A DNA stretch of 64,000 nucleotides from Branchiostoma floridae (GCF_000003815.2 NC_049979.1:21408518-21472517); one strand, 5' to 3'. Shown: positions 10,411-21,176, numbered from the stretch's first letter. Notes: generated by a model not told the origin, from the sequence alone. Translations and numbers: made by a program.

Positions 10411-12389
10411 TTATCATTTCCCGGCGCCCCTTATATCTGTGCTTGATACGTATTACCTATGTTTCAATCGGATATTTGTCACCTAAACAGAGCGAAATAG
10501 ACCAGTATATATGAAACGATTTGTACAACATTTCTCAGGCAGTCAATTTTATGAAAAATGATACCATATGGTGTGTAATAGTGCAATACATAAAGGTTCC
10601 TCAGATTACATTGCAGACCGGAATATGTTTGGTACAAACCGAAGAATACGATCAGCATCGTTTTTTTACGTGCACAGGCGTCTGGAAAATAGTTGCAAAT
10701 ACTGTCAAATAAGAACTCAAAATGTCAACGATTCTTATATAGTAGTCGCTGTAATCTTCTTTTACGGGCGCGAAAATGATGATTTCATACCTGTACAGCG
10801 GCCACGCTTACAATGGAATACGAAGGAAATGACTGTAAACATAATGGGAAATATTCCATCTGGATCGAAACCTTATTACTTTTAAGCAAGGCACTGATTT
10901 CGTCTCGCCGCGTCTCCCATTAGAGGCAGTAAAACGGAAATAAGCTTTGACCAGGGGCTGTGAGTGGGGCATTAATTCTGCAGAAGCCAGGCATTACAGT
11001 GCATGCATTGGGACGAATTATGGGCGTTCTCAGATATTTTTCAAGAGCGCTTATCGTTCTCAAATGGCGATAACGCGAAGAGCCACATCAATATTATATC
11101 GGGCGGAGCACGTCAAAACCACTGTCATATTGCCGTAACCCTACTCCATCAAAACATATCAAGGCAAGAAAAAACTGTACAAATTCATTCATCTCGTATA
11201 CGTGTACGTAAAGATAGCCATTGTGGGGTCATTCCGTACGGTTATAACAAAAACAATCGAGTGCCTTTTAGCAGCTTAAAGCGTAAAGGTTGTAAACAGT
11301 GCTTAAATTTGTCGTTTATTTCTACTTTACGTATCTTTACGATTAATGTATGTGTGCGTAATGATGATCTTAGATACTAGTGGTTCCGTTTACAAACGAT
11401 AATAATTTGATCCATACAAAGCCCTTGGCTATGTAGAAGTACATCTACGCAAAGCGCAACCCTTTACAAAGTGGCCATATATTGCACGTATGTCAGACAC
11501 ATCAAATACGTGAAACCTTCGAGACATCCGCCGTAAATAACACTGACGTAAATGTCAAATGAAAGTGAGTAATCGATTTGGCATGGCACGCCTATTTTCA
11601 ATATCATACCCTCAGGTGATTTCCTACGGTCGATGGGACTTCAAATCTGCACCGGTAACGAGCGGAATGGTGTAGGGGAAGACGTAAACATGGCGGGACT
11701 TAAGACCTACCAGCCCACTCGTTTTACTTACATGACGTCGTCCCTCGCTTCCTGTATCTTTACAATGTACACATGAAAGGCTACTACAGAGAATTGATGG
11801 GGTAGGCGGAATCGTTAAAGCATGTGATCACTACATTGCCGGAGTTTTCATGAACCAAAGAGGCATGGAAATGTAAAACCATGAGAACTATGCTGAACTA
11901 CTGGTACCATGGTTTGCAAACAACTAGAAGTAGTTGTTTACGTTAAAATAATCAAATGATCAATGATATCATGTTTAGAGCATGCATGACTGTTAACTAG
12001 ACTACTCATCATGAAAAAACTACTTATGCTCGGCTATAACCCTGGGCAACGTTTTCTGACTTCATTCTTCCAGCTAGTTCGGTTTACACGTCTAAGGTCA
12101 ATGTTATAGGCATGGGCACTGGGTCCACTTTTTTGTACTTTTGCTGTAGCCTATCTAAGAACTAAAGCTAAAGATACTTGTGACAAAGTCTCTCTTTGTG
12201 CATGTGTTTGTGTGGGTGTCTGTGTGGGTGGGGGTAGATGTTGGGGTTCATAGGTTTTCGCTCTTGATTATGCTTTGAACGCACACATAACTAGAGTTAA
12301 ATATTAGCTGTTCCAGCAAATATATATACAGGTTTGCGTGTGAGTAATTTATGCGGGATAAATTAACATGAATATTAAAATTGACGTTA
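10411..12389. other. Unassigned stretch
   Basis: Frames of 105 codons (10568-10885) and 125 codons (11003-11380) were read through. Neither shows a motif, repeat or splice pattern that I can support. The rest is AT-rich and featureless. Confidence 0.4.
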
Positions 12390-13060
12390 AAACACTTCCG
12401 GTTAAAATGGACTATGCATGAGCCTTACCAAAGAAGTTCCGAAGGCATTATCATCAAATTCGTAGACTGAATCTTTAAAAAGAGAATGGACCTTTCTTCT
12501 GACATATGTCGACAACTACAATGTAGTTGACCAGTTCAATAACCCTTCTGCTCAAAAATTGTCTTTTGCATAATGACCACAGTCCAAAATTAACTTAGTC
12601 TAGGCAACGCTGGGCTGTAACTGGCCCCTCCTCAAGGGTGGATGTTGGGCGGGCTGCTATACAGCGAGATTTAATCAGATTAAGCGAGATTTAATCAGGC
12701 TAAAAATTAACTGTGCGAGAATGGACTCTTCCATTGGGCAGCACCCATATGTCAAATGTTATGGTTTAGAAACACTTTCTCTAAAATAAAATGGACTTTG
12801 CCTAAACACTCCAGTCTAAAATTAAATTTAGCAAAATGACTCTCTCGCGGGGTAATGGAGTATTGTAGTGCTATTTTCATGTAAAATGGACCCGTTCAAT
12901 TACTGCTCCTCTCATCAAAGAACGGACTTCGCATAATCATCCTGTCCAGAATTGCATTTAAACGATTGCCCCTCCCTGTGTGAGGATGGACTCTTCTATA
13001 GGCACCTGCATCAAAAACACTTCTGCTAAAAAAGATAAACATATCAACGTATCTGTAAAA
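12390..13060. repeat. Degenerate tandem repeat, period about 120-125 bp
   Basis: Diverged recurrences of an AACACTTC(T/C)G(C/G)TAAAA-like block followed by AATGGACT appear near 12390, 12535, 12770, 12895 and 13016. Related CAGTCCAAAATTAA blocks are near 12585, 12812 and 12940. Copies are heavily mutated and period estimates are by eye. A run of 11 G residues closes the region at about 13069. Confidence 0.45.
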
Positions 13061-13409
13061 TATAACTGGGGGGGGGGGGTCTGATGTAGAATTTATTTAG
13101 TCGGAGCATGCTGGCTAGACTACACCTTCCTACGTGGGTCCAGGGATCGTGAAATTCGGCAAGAAAATCGGGAAATTGGCCAGGGGAATCAGTACACGCT
13201 ATTAGGTTAGATCAGGTTGGGATTACGTGGCCGACCAAACCCTCTGGTAGCAAAACTTCCCAGGCAAAGTATTCTCCCTATAACAGCCAGCGTAGTCAGT
13301 CTGGTAGAGACTACATGTTAGCCCGTGAGCCGAGAAGTTGGAGGCCGTCTGGCATCCAGGCTAATATTTGTCTAGCTGTTTCAAGTTCTGCTGTCAATAT
13401 CTAAAAGTA

Positions 13410-13461
13410 TAGCGTAATATTGTCGTATTCATACTTTTACGTATTACGCAATATTACGCTA
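13410..13461. repeat. 13-bp perfect inverted repeat (AT-rich hairpin)
   Basis: TAGCGTAATATTG at 13410-13422 pairs with CAATATTACGCTA at 13449-13461 across a 26-nt spacer. The spacer and flanks themselves contain related TTTTACGTATTACG words. It may be the core of a small foldback element. Confidence 0.65.
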
Positions 13462-13894
13462 AATTATGAAATATCGGAGAAAATAGCAAAACAGTAACGC
13501 AGTGAACGAACCCCGCAGTGACGCATGTGCCGCTGAGAGAGGGCACCTTTAGATAAGCACACCGGGGATTTGTCATGCAGGGAGAGTTTGAAGCTCCTTG
13601 GTACAAGCGTCACTGCTCACCCGTAAATTTTCTATTGAAAACAATCATTTCTCAATGTCTTTGTCAACCAACATACATGCTAGTCATCATCGGTGCCAGA
13701 TTCCGGTAGACTACTGGTAGCTGCGATCAAAATAATGACCGGAAGAACAAATCATTCTCTGGCATGTCCATTTTATGTTCAGTTGCACGGTCCTGACTAT
13801 ACATGTACTGTGTGGACTCATTGGGGTGCTGCTATAACTAGTAGCATTTCTTTCCCACATGTCTTTATCATTCACCATCGTCATCATTTGTAAC

Positions 13895-14110
13895 AAATCC
13901 CACACTTCTTTAATTCAAAGTCGTCGTAATTGCATCCGTAAAGAATCCCGTATTTCTTTCACTCACAATCGTCATATTGACATTTGCAAAAAAAAAAAAA
14001 AAAAAAAAAACATTTCATTCATATTGACATTCGAAAAAAAATCCCGCATGTCTTTTATTCACAATCGTCATAAATGCATTTTTGTAAAAATAAAATCGCG
14101 CATTCACGAT
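13895..14110. repeat. Degenerate repeats around CACAATCGTCAT, with poly(A)
   Basis: The word TTCA(C/T)TCACAATCGTCAT and relatives recurs near 13915, 13960 and 14060, separated by AAATCCCG(C/T)AT-type blocks. A 23-nt poly(A) lies at 13988-14010. This looks like an old tandem duplication rather than a gene. Confidence 0.5.
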
Positions 14111-14120
14111 CATGTGGGGA

Positions 14121-14314
14121 GGCGTGGTTTTTTTTTGCCGTCATCTCGTCAGGGAATTTCCCATGACTCATGATCATGCAGGTGCATGTTCAAACACGAC
14201 ACCACTGTCGCCGTAGAGGCGTGGGGGTTTTGGGCCGTCACCTCGTCAGGGAATTTCCCACGACTCATGATCATGCAGGTGCATGTTCAGACAGGACACC
14301 ACTGTCGCCGTAGA
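14121..14314. repeat. Tandem duplication, two copies of about 97 bp
   Basis: The two copies (14121-14217 and 14218-14314) share CGTCAGGGAATTTCCCA, ACTCATGATCATGCAGGTGC and ACCACTGTCGCCGTAGA with few substitutions. Each contains the palindrome GGGAATTTCCC, a perfect NF-kappaB/Rel-type site, and TCATGATCATG. Regulatory meaning is speculative. Confidence 0.9.
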
Positions 14315-15779
14315 CGTAGAGAACCGTGTTTTGTGTTGCGTACACTGGACAAGCTTATATAACGTCTTTTGTGTGAAATGGAAGATTCAAGACTAAAGAC
14401 AACTAAAGTGGTGGTTTTAAAAAAAATAGGATGGACTTTCAGGAACATCAAGTTTCCAAATGACGCATTTACACTCTTTATCCAGACCTGTCCTCGTCAG
14501 GCAGTTATTCTTTAGCTAAATCAACTGTCTTGAAAGGCACAGAAAGCCGCTTTCGGTATCAAAACCCTCATGTAAACTTTCTTATCCTCTAAGGCCCTAC
14601 TTAAACACGACAATGCATATATCAAGTCTATAAATGCTGTTGAGATCTGAGGCAAAGTTCACTCAAATGACTATTGCCCTGTTGAAATATTAACATATAG
14701 AACTGCTTTTGTAAAAACACCGATCCTTAGTGCACACAGAAATTCGTGTAACCTAGCTAGTAGGGCAAAACTGGGGGTATTCCAAATAGATATGGAAGTA
14801 TCAGTGTTCTTGTACTTAAGTATTGGCTGAGACTGAAGCAACTGGACATCCACACACATCCCTTACAGGTGAACGTTTTACTGTGTCAACAATACAATAT
14901 GTGAAATAATTGCAAGAAGAGCTGGTTACTCCAACCTTCATGATATTCCTTCTTATGGAACACCAATTACCCTGTAGGCAATGAAAATATATGTACATTG
15001 TTAATTAAAGGAGGACTTACTGATATGTACGTCAAACATTCTTTTGCAAATCGTCTACAAATCACGGTAAGCCAATATGCCCTTTAAGGTTTCAAATCCA
15101 AATATACATTCGATGGAAAATTACCTGAGTTCGAATAAAGATCCGCCATATCTAAGATACGAATAAGCGCTTATCCATTAGAGATAGAAAGAGGTCGTTA
15201 TAAAACTCTATTTGTCCACGTTAGACTGTTTAAGTATAGCATACTGAATGCAGTCTTCACGACGAGACCGAAAGAAAGTTTATTTCAAACTGTTGCCACA
15301 ATTTGTCCGAGCGTTTGCCAATGAGTAGATCACCAAAAGTCTACGTTTCATTAAAATCACAACCCCCACCTATTTCACAGAACACGGGACAATTAAAAGA
15401 TAGAGGAAATCAAACCAAATGACAGTTTGGATGATTGACAGGAAGCGTGTGAACCTGACACCTTGCTATTTTGCCGCTTAATTGAAAACGTGACAAAACT
15501 CGGATTTCTCTGATGACCCCGATAACCCGATGACCCCGGAGCAGAGAAAGCTGATACTGTCTGACACAACGATTGGGGTTCCCACAATCAGGCCTGATAT
15601 TTGTTTACTGTCTCATTTCTGTTCCTTTTCATGAACGGTAATGTCTCTCTTCGATGTGTCCGTTGTTTCCGAAGACAGACTTGGAAATGCACTGGAATTA
15701 CTGATTGTTGGCTACCTGCATACGGCGGTGGCGACATCCTCGGCGCAACTAAGGGCTTCATTATTTTAGATAACACAAA
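14315..15779. other. Unassigned stretch
   Basis: Short frames on both strands (14671-14859, 15393-15587, 15588-15846) carry no recognisable domain. The last about 180 bp include long pyrimidine runs that could precede a splice acceptor for the next feature. Confidence 0.4.
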
Positions 15780-15938
15780 GGCATCCTTCCGTACGTTGCC
15801 CACATCATGCAGACCAACGCCAACAATTTCTTGTACGACGTATTAAGACGTTCCCGCCACCCCACCACCTCCGAGGAGCTTGTTGTAATGCTGGACATCG
15901 CTGGATTTGCGACAACAACAACACAAGGAACCATGTGA
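15780..15938 (+). CDS. Candidate terminal exon, unrecognised
   Basis: A frame entered after an AG at the end of AACACAAAG reads about 52 residues beginning ILPYVAHIMQTNANNFLYDV. It continues through RRSRHPTTSEELVVML to a TGA at 15936. Composition is strongly protein-like (amphipathic, no low complexity until a short Thr run). An in-frame TAA lies shortly upstream, so if real it must begin at a splice acceptor or be a decayed fragment. It ends about 260 bp before the LTR element, so that insertion may have landed just downstream of a gene or pseudogene. No domain is recognised. Confidence 0.33.
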   Translation, partial: GILPYVAHIMQTNANNFLYDVLRRSRHPTTSEELVVMLDIAGFATTTTQGTM

Positions 15939-16195
15939 CCTATTTAGCACCGGTGGGTCTTTTTCGACATATCCTAAGTGTGTTGAGATATTTACGAAAA
16001 CGTAGTTGTCGTGTATATTTATAAATTGACAGCACAGTATTATTAGTTATATTTTGGACCCGAGAAGCCAACGAGGAAAATATCAAGATGGACGACTTGT
16101 CTGCGTGTACAGTTTTCATTTTACTATTCGTGACGGTGTATCTTGCTTTTTAGAATTCTTTGGTTTCAAAGGTTTCATTAAGGTGGCATGGAATT

Positions 16196-16200
16196 GCGCA
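16196..16200. repeat. 5-bp target-site duplication, left
   Basis: GCGCA immediately precedes the 5' LTR. The same five bases immediately follow the 3' LTR at 21392-21396. A 5-bp duplication is typical of integrase-mediated insertion of Ty3-type elements. Confidence 0.85.
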
Positions 16201-16376
16201 ACGCCACTATTGTATAGTGTTAATGTTATAAGAGGTTTGGACCACCCCCATGCAACTAGTGGTAGGGTCCGGTTGTTCATCATTATGGGTTCCATCTAGA
16301 TGTTGCCAAATAGATTGTGCTCCTGACTATGCGCTCACTGTCATCCTTGAGTCGTCACCGTACGTGTTCCCTATTG
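16201..16376 (+). repeat. 5' long terminal repeat (176 bp)
   Basis: It matches 21216-21391 with no indels and two substitutions (G16272 versus A21287; C16327 versus A21342). It begins ACGCCACTATTG and ends TGTTCCCTATTG. No clear TATA box or polyadenylation hexamer was seen. Confidence 0.92.
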
Positions 16377-16379
16377 ACG

Positions 16380-16395
16380 TGGTGGCACCGGTTGG
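16380..16395 (+). promoter_or_regulatory. Candidate primer-binding site
   Basis: TGGTGGCACCGGTTGG starts three bases after the 5' LTR. The leading TGG fits the complement of a tRNA CCA end, and position fits a minus-strand primer site. The tRNA was not identified. Confidence 0.4.
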
Positions 16396-16503
16396 TCTCC
16401 TAGAACCCACACACGCACCAAGAAGCTTGGATGCCACGCAACCAGGTAAATAACGCGCAACGACGACCGGGGAAAAGGGCAGAATAGCAAGTCCGCACAT
16501 GTC

Positions 16504-16647
16504 ATGGCGAGTCAACATCCGGGACCTTATGAATGGTGTTCCACACCGACTCAACTTCCACACTTTTCTACCCCGGGTCCATCAAGATCACACCCGAGGA
16601 AACGAGGACCTAAGAAGATCTGTCCCATATGTCAACCACGTCCTTAG
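16504..16647 (+). pseudogene. gag C-terminal remnant with broken CCHC knuckle
   Basis: In the frame starting at ATG 16504, a Pro/Ser/Arg-rich stretch leads into KKICPIC (Cys codons at 16621 and 16630) and then stops at 16645. The partner His (codon 16637) and last Cys (16652), spaced H-x4-C as in retroviral-type knuckles, sit in the adjacent frame used by the protease ORF. Only 4 nt separate the second Cys from the His, where CX2CX4HX4C needs 12, so a deletion of about 8 nt explains both the lost residues and the frame change. The rest of gag (matrix/capsid) is absent: only about 130 bp lie between the LTR and this point. Confidence 0.6.
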
Positions 16648-17365
16648 CACTTGTCCTTTCTTGTCAGGCGAAGAGAAATCGTACCCTCGCCCTCCCCACC
16701 AACGTCCTGACAACGTCGGGGATTCCCCACGTGCGCAGGCGAGGGGAGTCAGCGTTCGTGCTTTACCTCGCTTGGATGCCTTCCATGAGGGGCACGCAAT
16801 CAGGATCAACTTAAAGTCGGGAGCCGAAACAAGCTTGATCCGAGCTGCCGAAGCACAGCGTCTGAATTTACCCGTCCGTAAATCGCAACACGCAGCAAAT
16901 CTCAAGTCAATCCAAGCAGATGGGCGGCGACTCTCCGTCATAGGTGAGTGCTCTACTACGTTCTACAGGGAGAAAGTCCCTCTGAAATTTGATGCTTTCG
17001 TGGTTGACGACCTCGCCGAACCTATTGTAGCCGGAACTTCTTTCTTGGAATCCAACAGTTTAATCATCAACTTCAGTAAACATCAGATTCAACTTTCTGA
17101 TGGATCCACCTCGAATTATTCTCCATCCACAACGCAATCGACGCCATGCATACACAGTGTCTTTACCAACAACGTGCCATGCCCCAGACTAGTAACCGAT
17201 ACCCGAATGACACCTCATCAGTCAACCAAGATCATGCACATACTCCATGCTACCTCTATGCCCAACCCTACTATGAATGAAGTGCCAACAAAGGCAAGAT
17301 CACCTACCATACTAGAGAAGAACAAGCACCAGCCTCTCACAACACCTGTGGGGTTAGACTTAGAC

Positions 17366-17473
17366 TACCAGTTTTCACAACCATCAGCAGAAGCTGCCAC
17401 TGCACAGGTAGAGGTAGGGTACCAACTCTCTCCTCCAACATCGGAGGCTTCCACTGCACATGAGGGAGAGTAC
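17366..17473 (+). repeat. Diverged founder units of the 18-aa repeat
   Basis: Upstream of the regular array, the protein reads YQFSQPSAEAATAQVEVG and then YQLSPPTSEASTAHEGE, both with the YQ.S.P.(S/T)(A/S)E skeleton of the array unit (YQPSPPSAEG). They are far more diverged than any array unit. This suggests the minisatellite grew out of a pre-existing coding linker rather than being inserted as a foreign satellite. Confidence 0.6.
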
Positions 17474-20155
17474 CACACACAGCAGCTGAAGGGAGAGTAC
17501 CAGTCTTCACTTCCATCAGCAGAAGGTGACACACAACAGCTGAAGGGAGAGTACCAGCCTTCTCCTCCATCAGCAGAAGGTGACACACAACAGCTGAGGG
17601 GAGAGAACCAGCCTTCACTTCCATCAGCAGAAGGTGACACACAGCAGCTGAAGGGAGAGTACCAGCCTTCTCCTCCATCAGCAGAAGGTGACACACAGCA
17701 GCTGAGGGGAGAGAACCAGCCTTCACTTCCATCAGCAGGTGACACACAGCAGCTGGGGGGAGAGAACCAGCCTTCTCCTCCATCAGCAGAAGGTGACACA
17801 CAACAGCTGAAAGGAGAGAACCAGCCTTCACTCCCATCAGCAGAAGGTGACACACAGCAGCTGAAGAGAGAGAACCAGCCTTCACTTCCATCAGCAGGTG
17901 ACACACAGCAGTTGAAGGGAGAGAACCAGCCTTCACTTCCATCAGCAGGTGACACACAGCAGCTGGGGGGAGAGAACCAGCCTTCTCCTCCATCAGCAGA
18001 AGGTGACACACAGCAGCTGGGGGGAGAGAACCAGCCTTCACTTCCATCAGCAGAAGGTGACACACAGCAGTTGAGGGGAGAGAACCAGCCTTCACTTCCA
18101 TCAGCAGGTGACACACAGCAGCTGAAGGGAGAGAACCAGCCTTCACTTCCATCAGCAGAAGGTGACACACAGCAGCTGAAGGGAGAGTACCAGCCTTCAC
18201 TTCCATCAGCAGAAGGTGACACACAACAGCTGAGGGGAGAGAACCAGCCTTCACTTCCATCAGCAGAAGGTGACACACAACAGCTGAGGGGAGAGAACCA
18301 GCCTTCACTTCCATCAGCAGAAGGTGACACACAACAGCTGAGGGGAGAGTACCAGCCTTCTCCTCCATCAGCAGAAGGTGACACACAGCAGCTGAAGGGA
18401 GAGTACCAGCCTTCGCCTGCATCAGCAGAAAGGTGACACACAGCAGTTGAACGGGGAGAACCAGCCTTCTCCTCCATCAGCAGAAGGTGACACACAGCAG
18501 CTGAAGGGAGAGAACCAGCCTTCACTTCCATCAGCAGAAGGTGACACACAGCAGCTGAAGGGAGAGTACCAGCCTTCTCCTCCATCAGCAGAAGGTGACA
18601 CACAACAGCTGAGGGGAGAGAACCAGCCTTCACTTCCATCAGCAGAAGGTGACACACAACAGCTGAGGGGAGAGAACCAGCCTTCACTTCCATCAGCAGA
18701 AGGTGACACACAACAGCTGAGGGGAGAGAACCAGCCTTCACTTCCATCAGCAGAAGGTGACACACAGCAGCTGAAGGGAGAGAACCAGCCTTCTCCTCCA
18801 TCAGCAGAAGGTGACACACAGCAGCTGAAGGGAGAGTACCAGCCTTCGCCTGCATCAGCAGAAAGGTGACACACAGCAGCTGAAGGGAGAGAACCAGCCT
18901 TCACTTCCATCAGCAGAAGGTGACACACAACAGCTGAGGGGAGAGAACCAGCCTTCACTTCCATCAGCAGAAGGTGACACACAGCAGCTGAGGGGAGAGA
19001 ACCAGCCTTCACTTCCATCAGCAGAAGGTGACACACAACAGCTGAGGGGAGAGAACCAGCCTTCACTTCCATCAGCAGAAGGTGACACACAACAGCTGAG
19101 GGGAGAGAACCAGCCTTCACTTCCATCAGCAGAAGGTGACACACAGCAGCTGAAGGGAGAGAACCAGCCTTCTCCTCCATCAGCAGAAGGTGACACACAA
19201 CAGCTGAGGGGAGAGAACCAGCCTTCACTTCCATCAGCAGAAGGTGACACACAACAGCTGAGGGGAGAGAACCAGCCTTCACTTCCATCAGCAGAAGGTG
19301 ACACACAACAGCTGAGGGGAGAGAACCAGCCTTCACTTCCATCAGCAGAAGGTGACACACAGCAGCTGAAGGGAGAGAACCAGCCTTCTCCTCCATCAGC
19401 AGAAGGTGACACACAACAGCTGAGGGGAGAGAACCAGCCTTCACTTCCATCAGCAGAAGGTGACACACAACAGCTGAGGGGAGAGAACCAGCCTTCACTT
19501 CCATCAGCAGAAGGTGACACACAACAGCTGAGGGGAGAGAACCAGCCTTCACTTCCATCAGCAGAAGGTGACACACAGCAGCTGAAGGGAGAGAACCAGC
19601 CTTCTCCTCCATCAGCAGAAGGTGACACACAGCAGCTGAAGGGAGAGTACCAGCCTTCGCCTGCATCAGCAGAAAGGTGACACACAGCAGCTGAAGGGAG
19701 AGAACCAGCCTTCACTTCCATCAGCAGAAGGTGACACACAACAGCTGAGGGGAGAGAACCAGCCTTCACTTCCATCAGCAGAAGGTGACACACAGCAGCT
19801 GAAGGGAGAGAACCAGCCTTCTCCTCCATCAGCAGAAGGTGACACACAGCAGCTGAAGGGAGAGTACCAGCCTTCGCCTGCATCAGCAGAAAGGTGACAC
19901 ACAGCAGTTGAACGGGGATAACCAGCCTTCTCCTCCATCAGCAGAAGGTGACACACAGCAGCTGAGGGGAGAGAACCAGCCTTCACTTCCATCAGCAGAA
20001 GGTGACACACAACAGCTGAGGGGAGAGAACCAGCCTTCACTTCCATCAGCAGAAGGTGACACACAGCAGCTGAAGGGAGAGAACCAGCCTTCACTTCCAT
20101 CAGCAGGTGACACCAACCGTCCCCTCCATCAGCAGGCGCAACACAGCAGCTGAAG
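17474..20155 (+). repeat. 54-bp minisatellite, about 49 units, with higher-order structure
   Basis: The unit encodes GDTQQL(K/R/G)GE(N/Y)QPS(L/P)PSAE in the protease frame. Some units lack 6 bp (loss of two residues). One variant unit (KGEYQPSPASAER, with GCAGAAAGGTGA) carries a single extra A that causes a stop. It ends at 18436, 18869, 19680 and 19897, i.e. spaced 433, 811 and 217 bp, which equals 8, 15 and 4 units plus 1. Units total 18+8+15+4+4. Because 54 is divisible by three and the unit has few stop triplets, long artefactual frames of 342-496 codons appear on the minus strand. The array ends in a degenerate partial unit. Confidence 0.95.
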
Positions 20156-20269
20156 GGAGAGCGTCCACACCCGTCCGATGCTCCTGTACATCATCATCCA
20201 GCGGTTCGGCCCCCACCTAAGCCACCCCCGTCTGTGTGAATCAACTGGGAGACTGTGCTTCCGGGTCAA

Positions 20270-20995
20270 CACGACGGTCACCCACAGAACTTTGTTTCAT
20301 AGACAAAACAGAACTCACGCTCAACGTTTTCTCAAGGTCAACACAGAACCCTCTAGAGTTATACAAAGAACTCAAGGACAGAACCTACTACAAGGTTAAA
20401 ACAGAACTTTATTCATTTAGTTTCCAGGTCAACACAGAATTTATCTAGCGTACAAAGAAAGTACAAAGAACTGAAGAACAGAACTTTATGCGCAAGATCA
20501 AAACAGAACTTTATTCAATCTATTTTTCATGGTCCGTGGACTCCACACAGAACTTCTCTAGAGTACAAAGAACTCACGGACAGAACCTAATGCAAGATTG
20601 ATACAGAATATTATTCCATTTATTCTCACCATCAACACAAAATTTATTGAGATCACAAGGAACTTAAGGACAGAACCTAATGGGAGGTTTAAACAATTTA
20701 AGACGATTTATTTCTCTTTCTATGTTAACACAGAATTTTTCTAAAGTACCAGGATTCAGGAACGCAAGGACAGTATATACTACAAGGTTAAAACAGAGCT
20801 TTATTCCATGTACTAGTATTTCTTCATGTCTACACAAAACGTATCTAGAGTGTAAGGGACTCAAGAATAGTATATACGGCAAGGTTAAAGCAGAACTCTA
20901 CTCAGTTTATTTTTCCATATCTGCACTATTTATGTAAAGTACAAGGAATGCAAGGACAAAACCTAATGCAAGGCTTCAACAAACTCTATTCAAGT
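20270..20995 (+). repeat. Second tandem array, 91-104-bp units, about 7 diverged copies
   Basis: Recurring words TCAACACAGAA, TAGAGTACAAAGAACTCA, GGACAGAACCTAATGCAAGG and AAAACAGAACTTTATTC mark units beginning near 20337, 20428, 20531, 20631, 20724, 20826 and 20917. Copies are far more diverged than those of the 54-bp array, so this array is older. It is non-coding and occupies the place where pol would be expected. Confidence 0.85.
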
Positions 20996-21176
20996 TATTG
21001 TTACCGTTATATTTGTTTACTTGTTCACGTAACACATATTCTGTAGTTAGTTTAACTCATGTTCCTTATATGTAGCAAGTTAATATTTGAAGACAACAGT
21101 ATTCAAGTTTAGACTTCCAATACACGACATTTTACCACACCTTCTTACTCACCCTTTGTTAAGTAGTCAGAGAGTT

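Larger units (their letters stand above)
16499..18436 (+). pseudogene. Retropepsin-like ORF fused to 18-aa tandem repeats
   Basis: The open frame has 645 codons. Residues 1-85 include the displaced half of the gag zinc knuckle (H-x4-C near 47-52). Residues about 87-200 resemble a retroviral-type aspartic protease: hydrophobic strand, then INLKSGAETSLI at 103-114, where the family has a catalytic D-S/T-G-A. Here Lys 106 (AAG, 16814-16816) replaces the Asp. It then follows with GECSTTFYREKVPLKFDAFV and a final IVAGTSFLESNSLIINF block matching the hydrophobic-Gly-x-x-Phe-Leu part of the fold. Without the Asp it should not cut. From about residue 290 the chain is repetitive: two diverged founder units, then 18 copies of GDTQQLKGENQPSLPSAE-like units, ending at a +1 frameshift. 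No RT follows. Alternative: the repeat tail is non-coding and merely open. Confidence 0.7.

Noticed and set aside
10065-10514. 149-codon plus frame
   Set aside because: Covers two abutting foldback MITEs; composition follows the inverted repeats.
11003-11380. 125-codon plus frame
   Set aside because: No motif, no splice signals; amino-acid usage follows AT-rich background.
17337-18422. 361-codon minus-strand frame
   Set aside because: Antisense shadow of the 54-bp array; open only because the unit length is divisible by three.
17365-18855. 496-codon Cys/Ser-rich minus-strand frame
   Set aside because: Same cause; purely repetitive, with no unique sequence, signal peptide or promoter.
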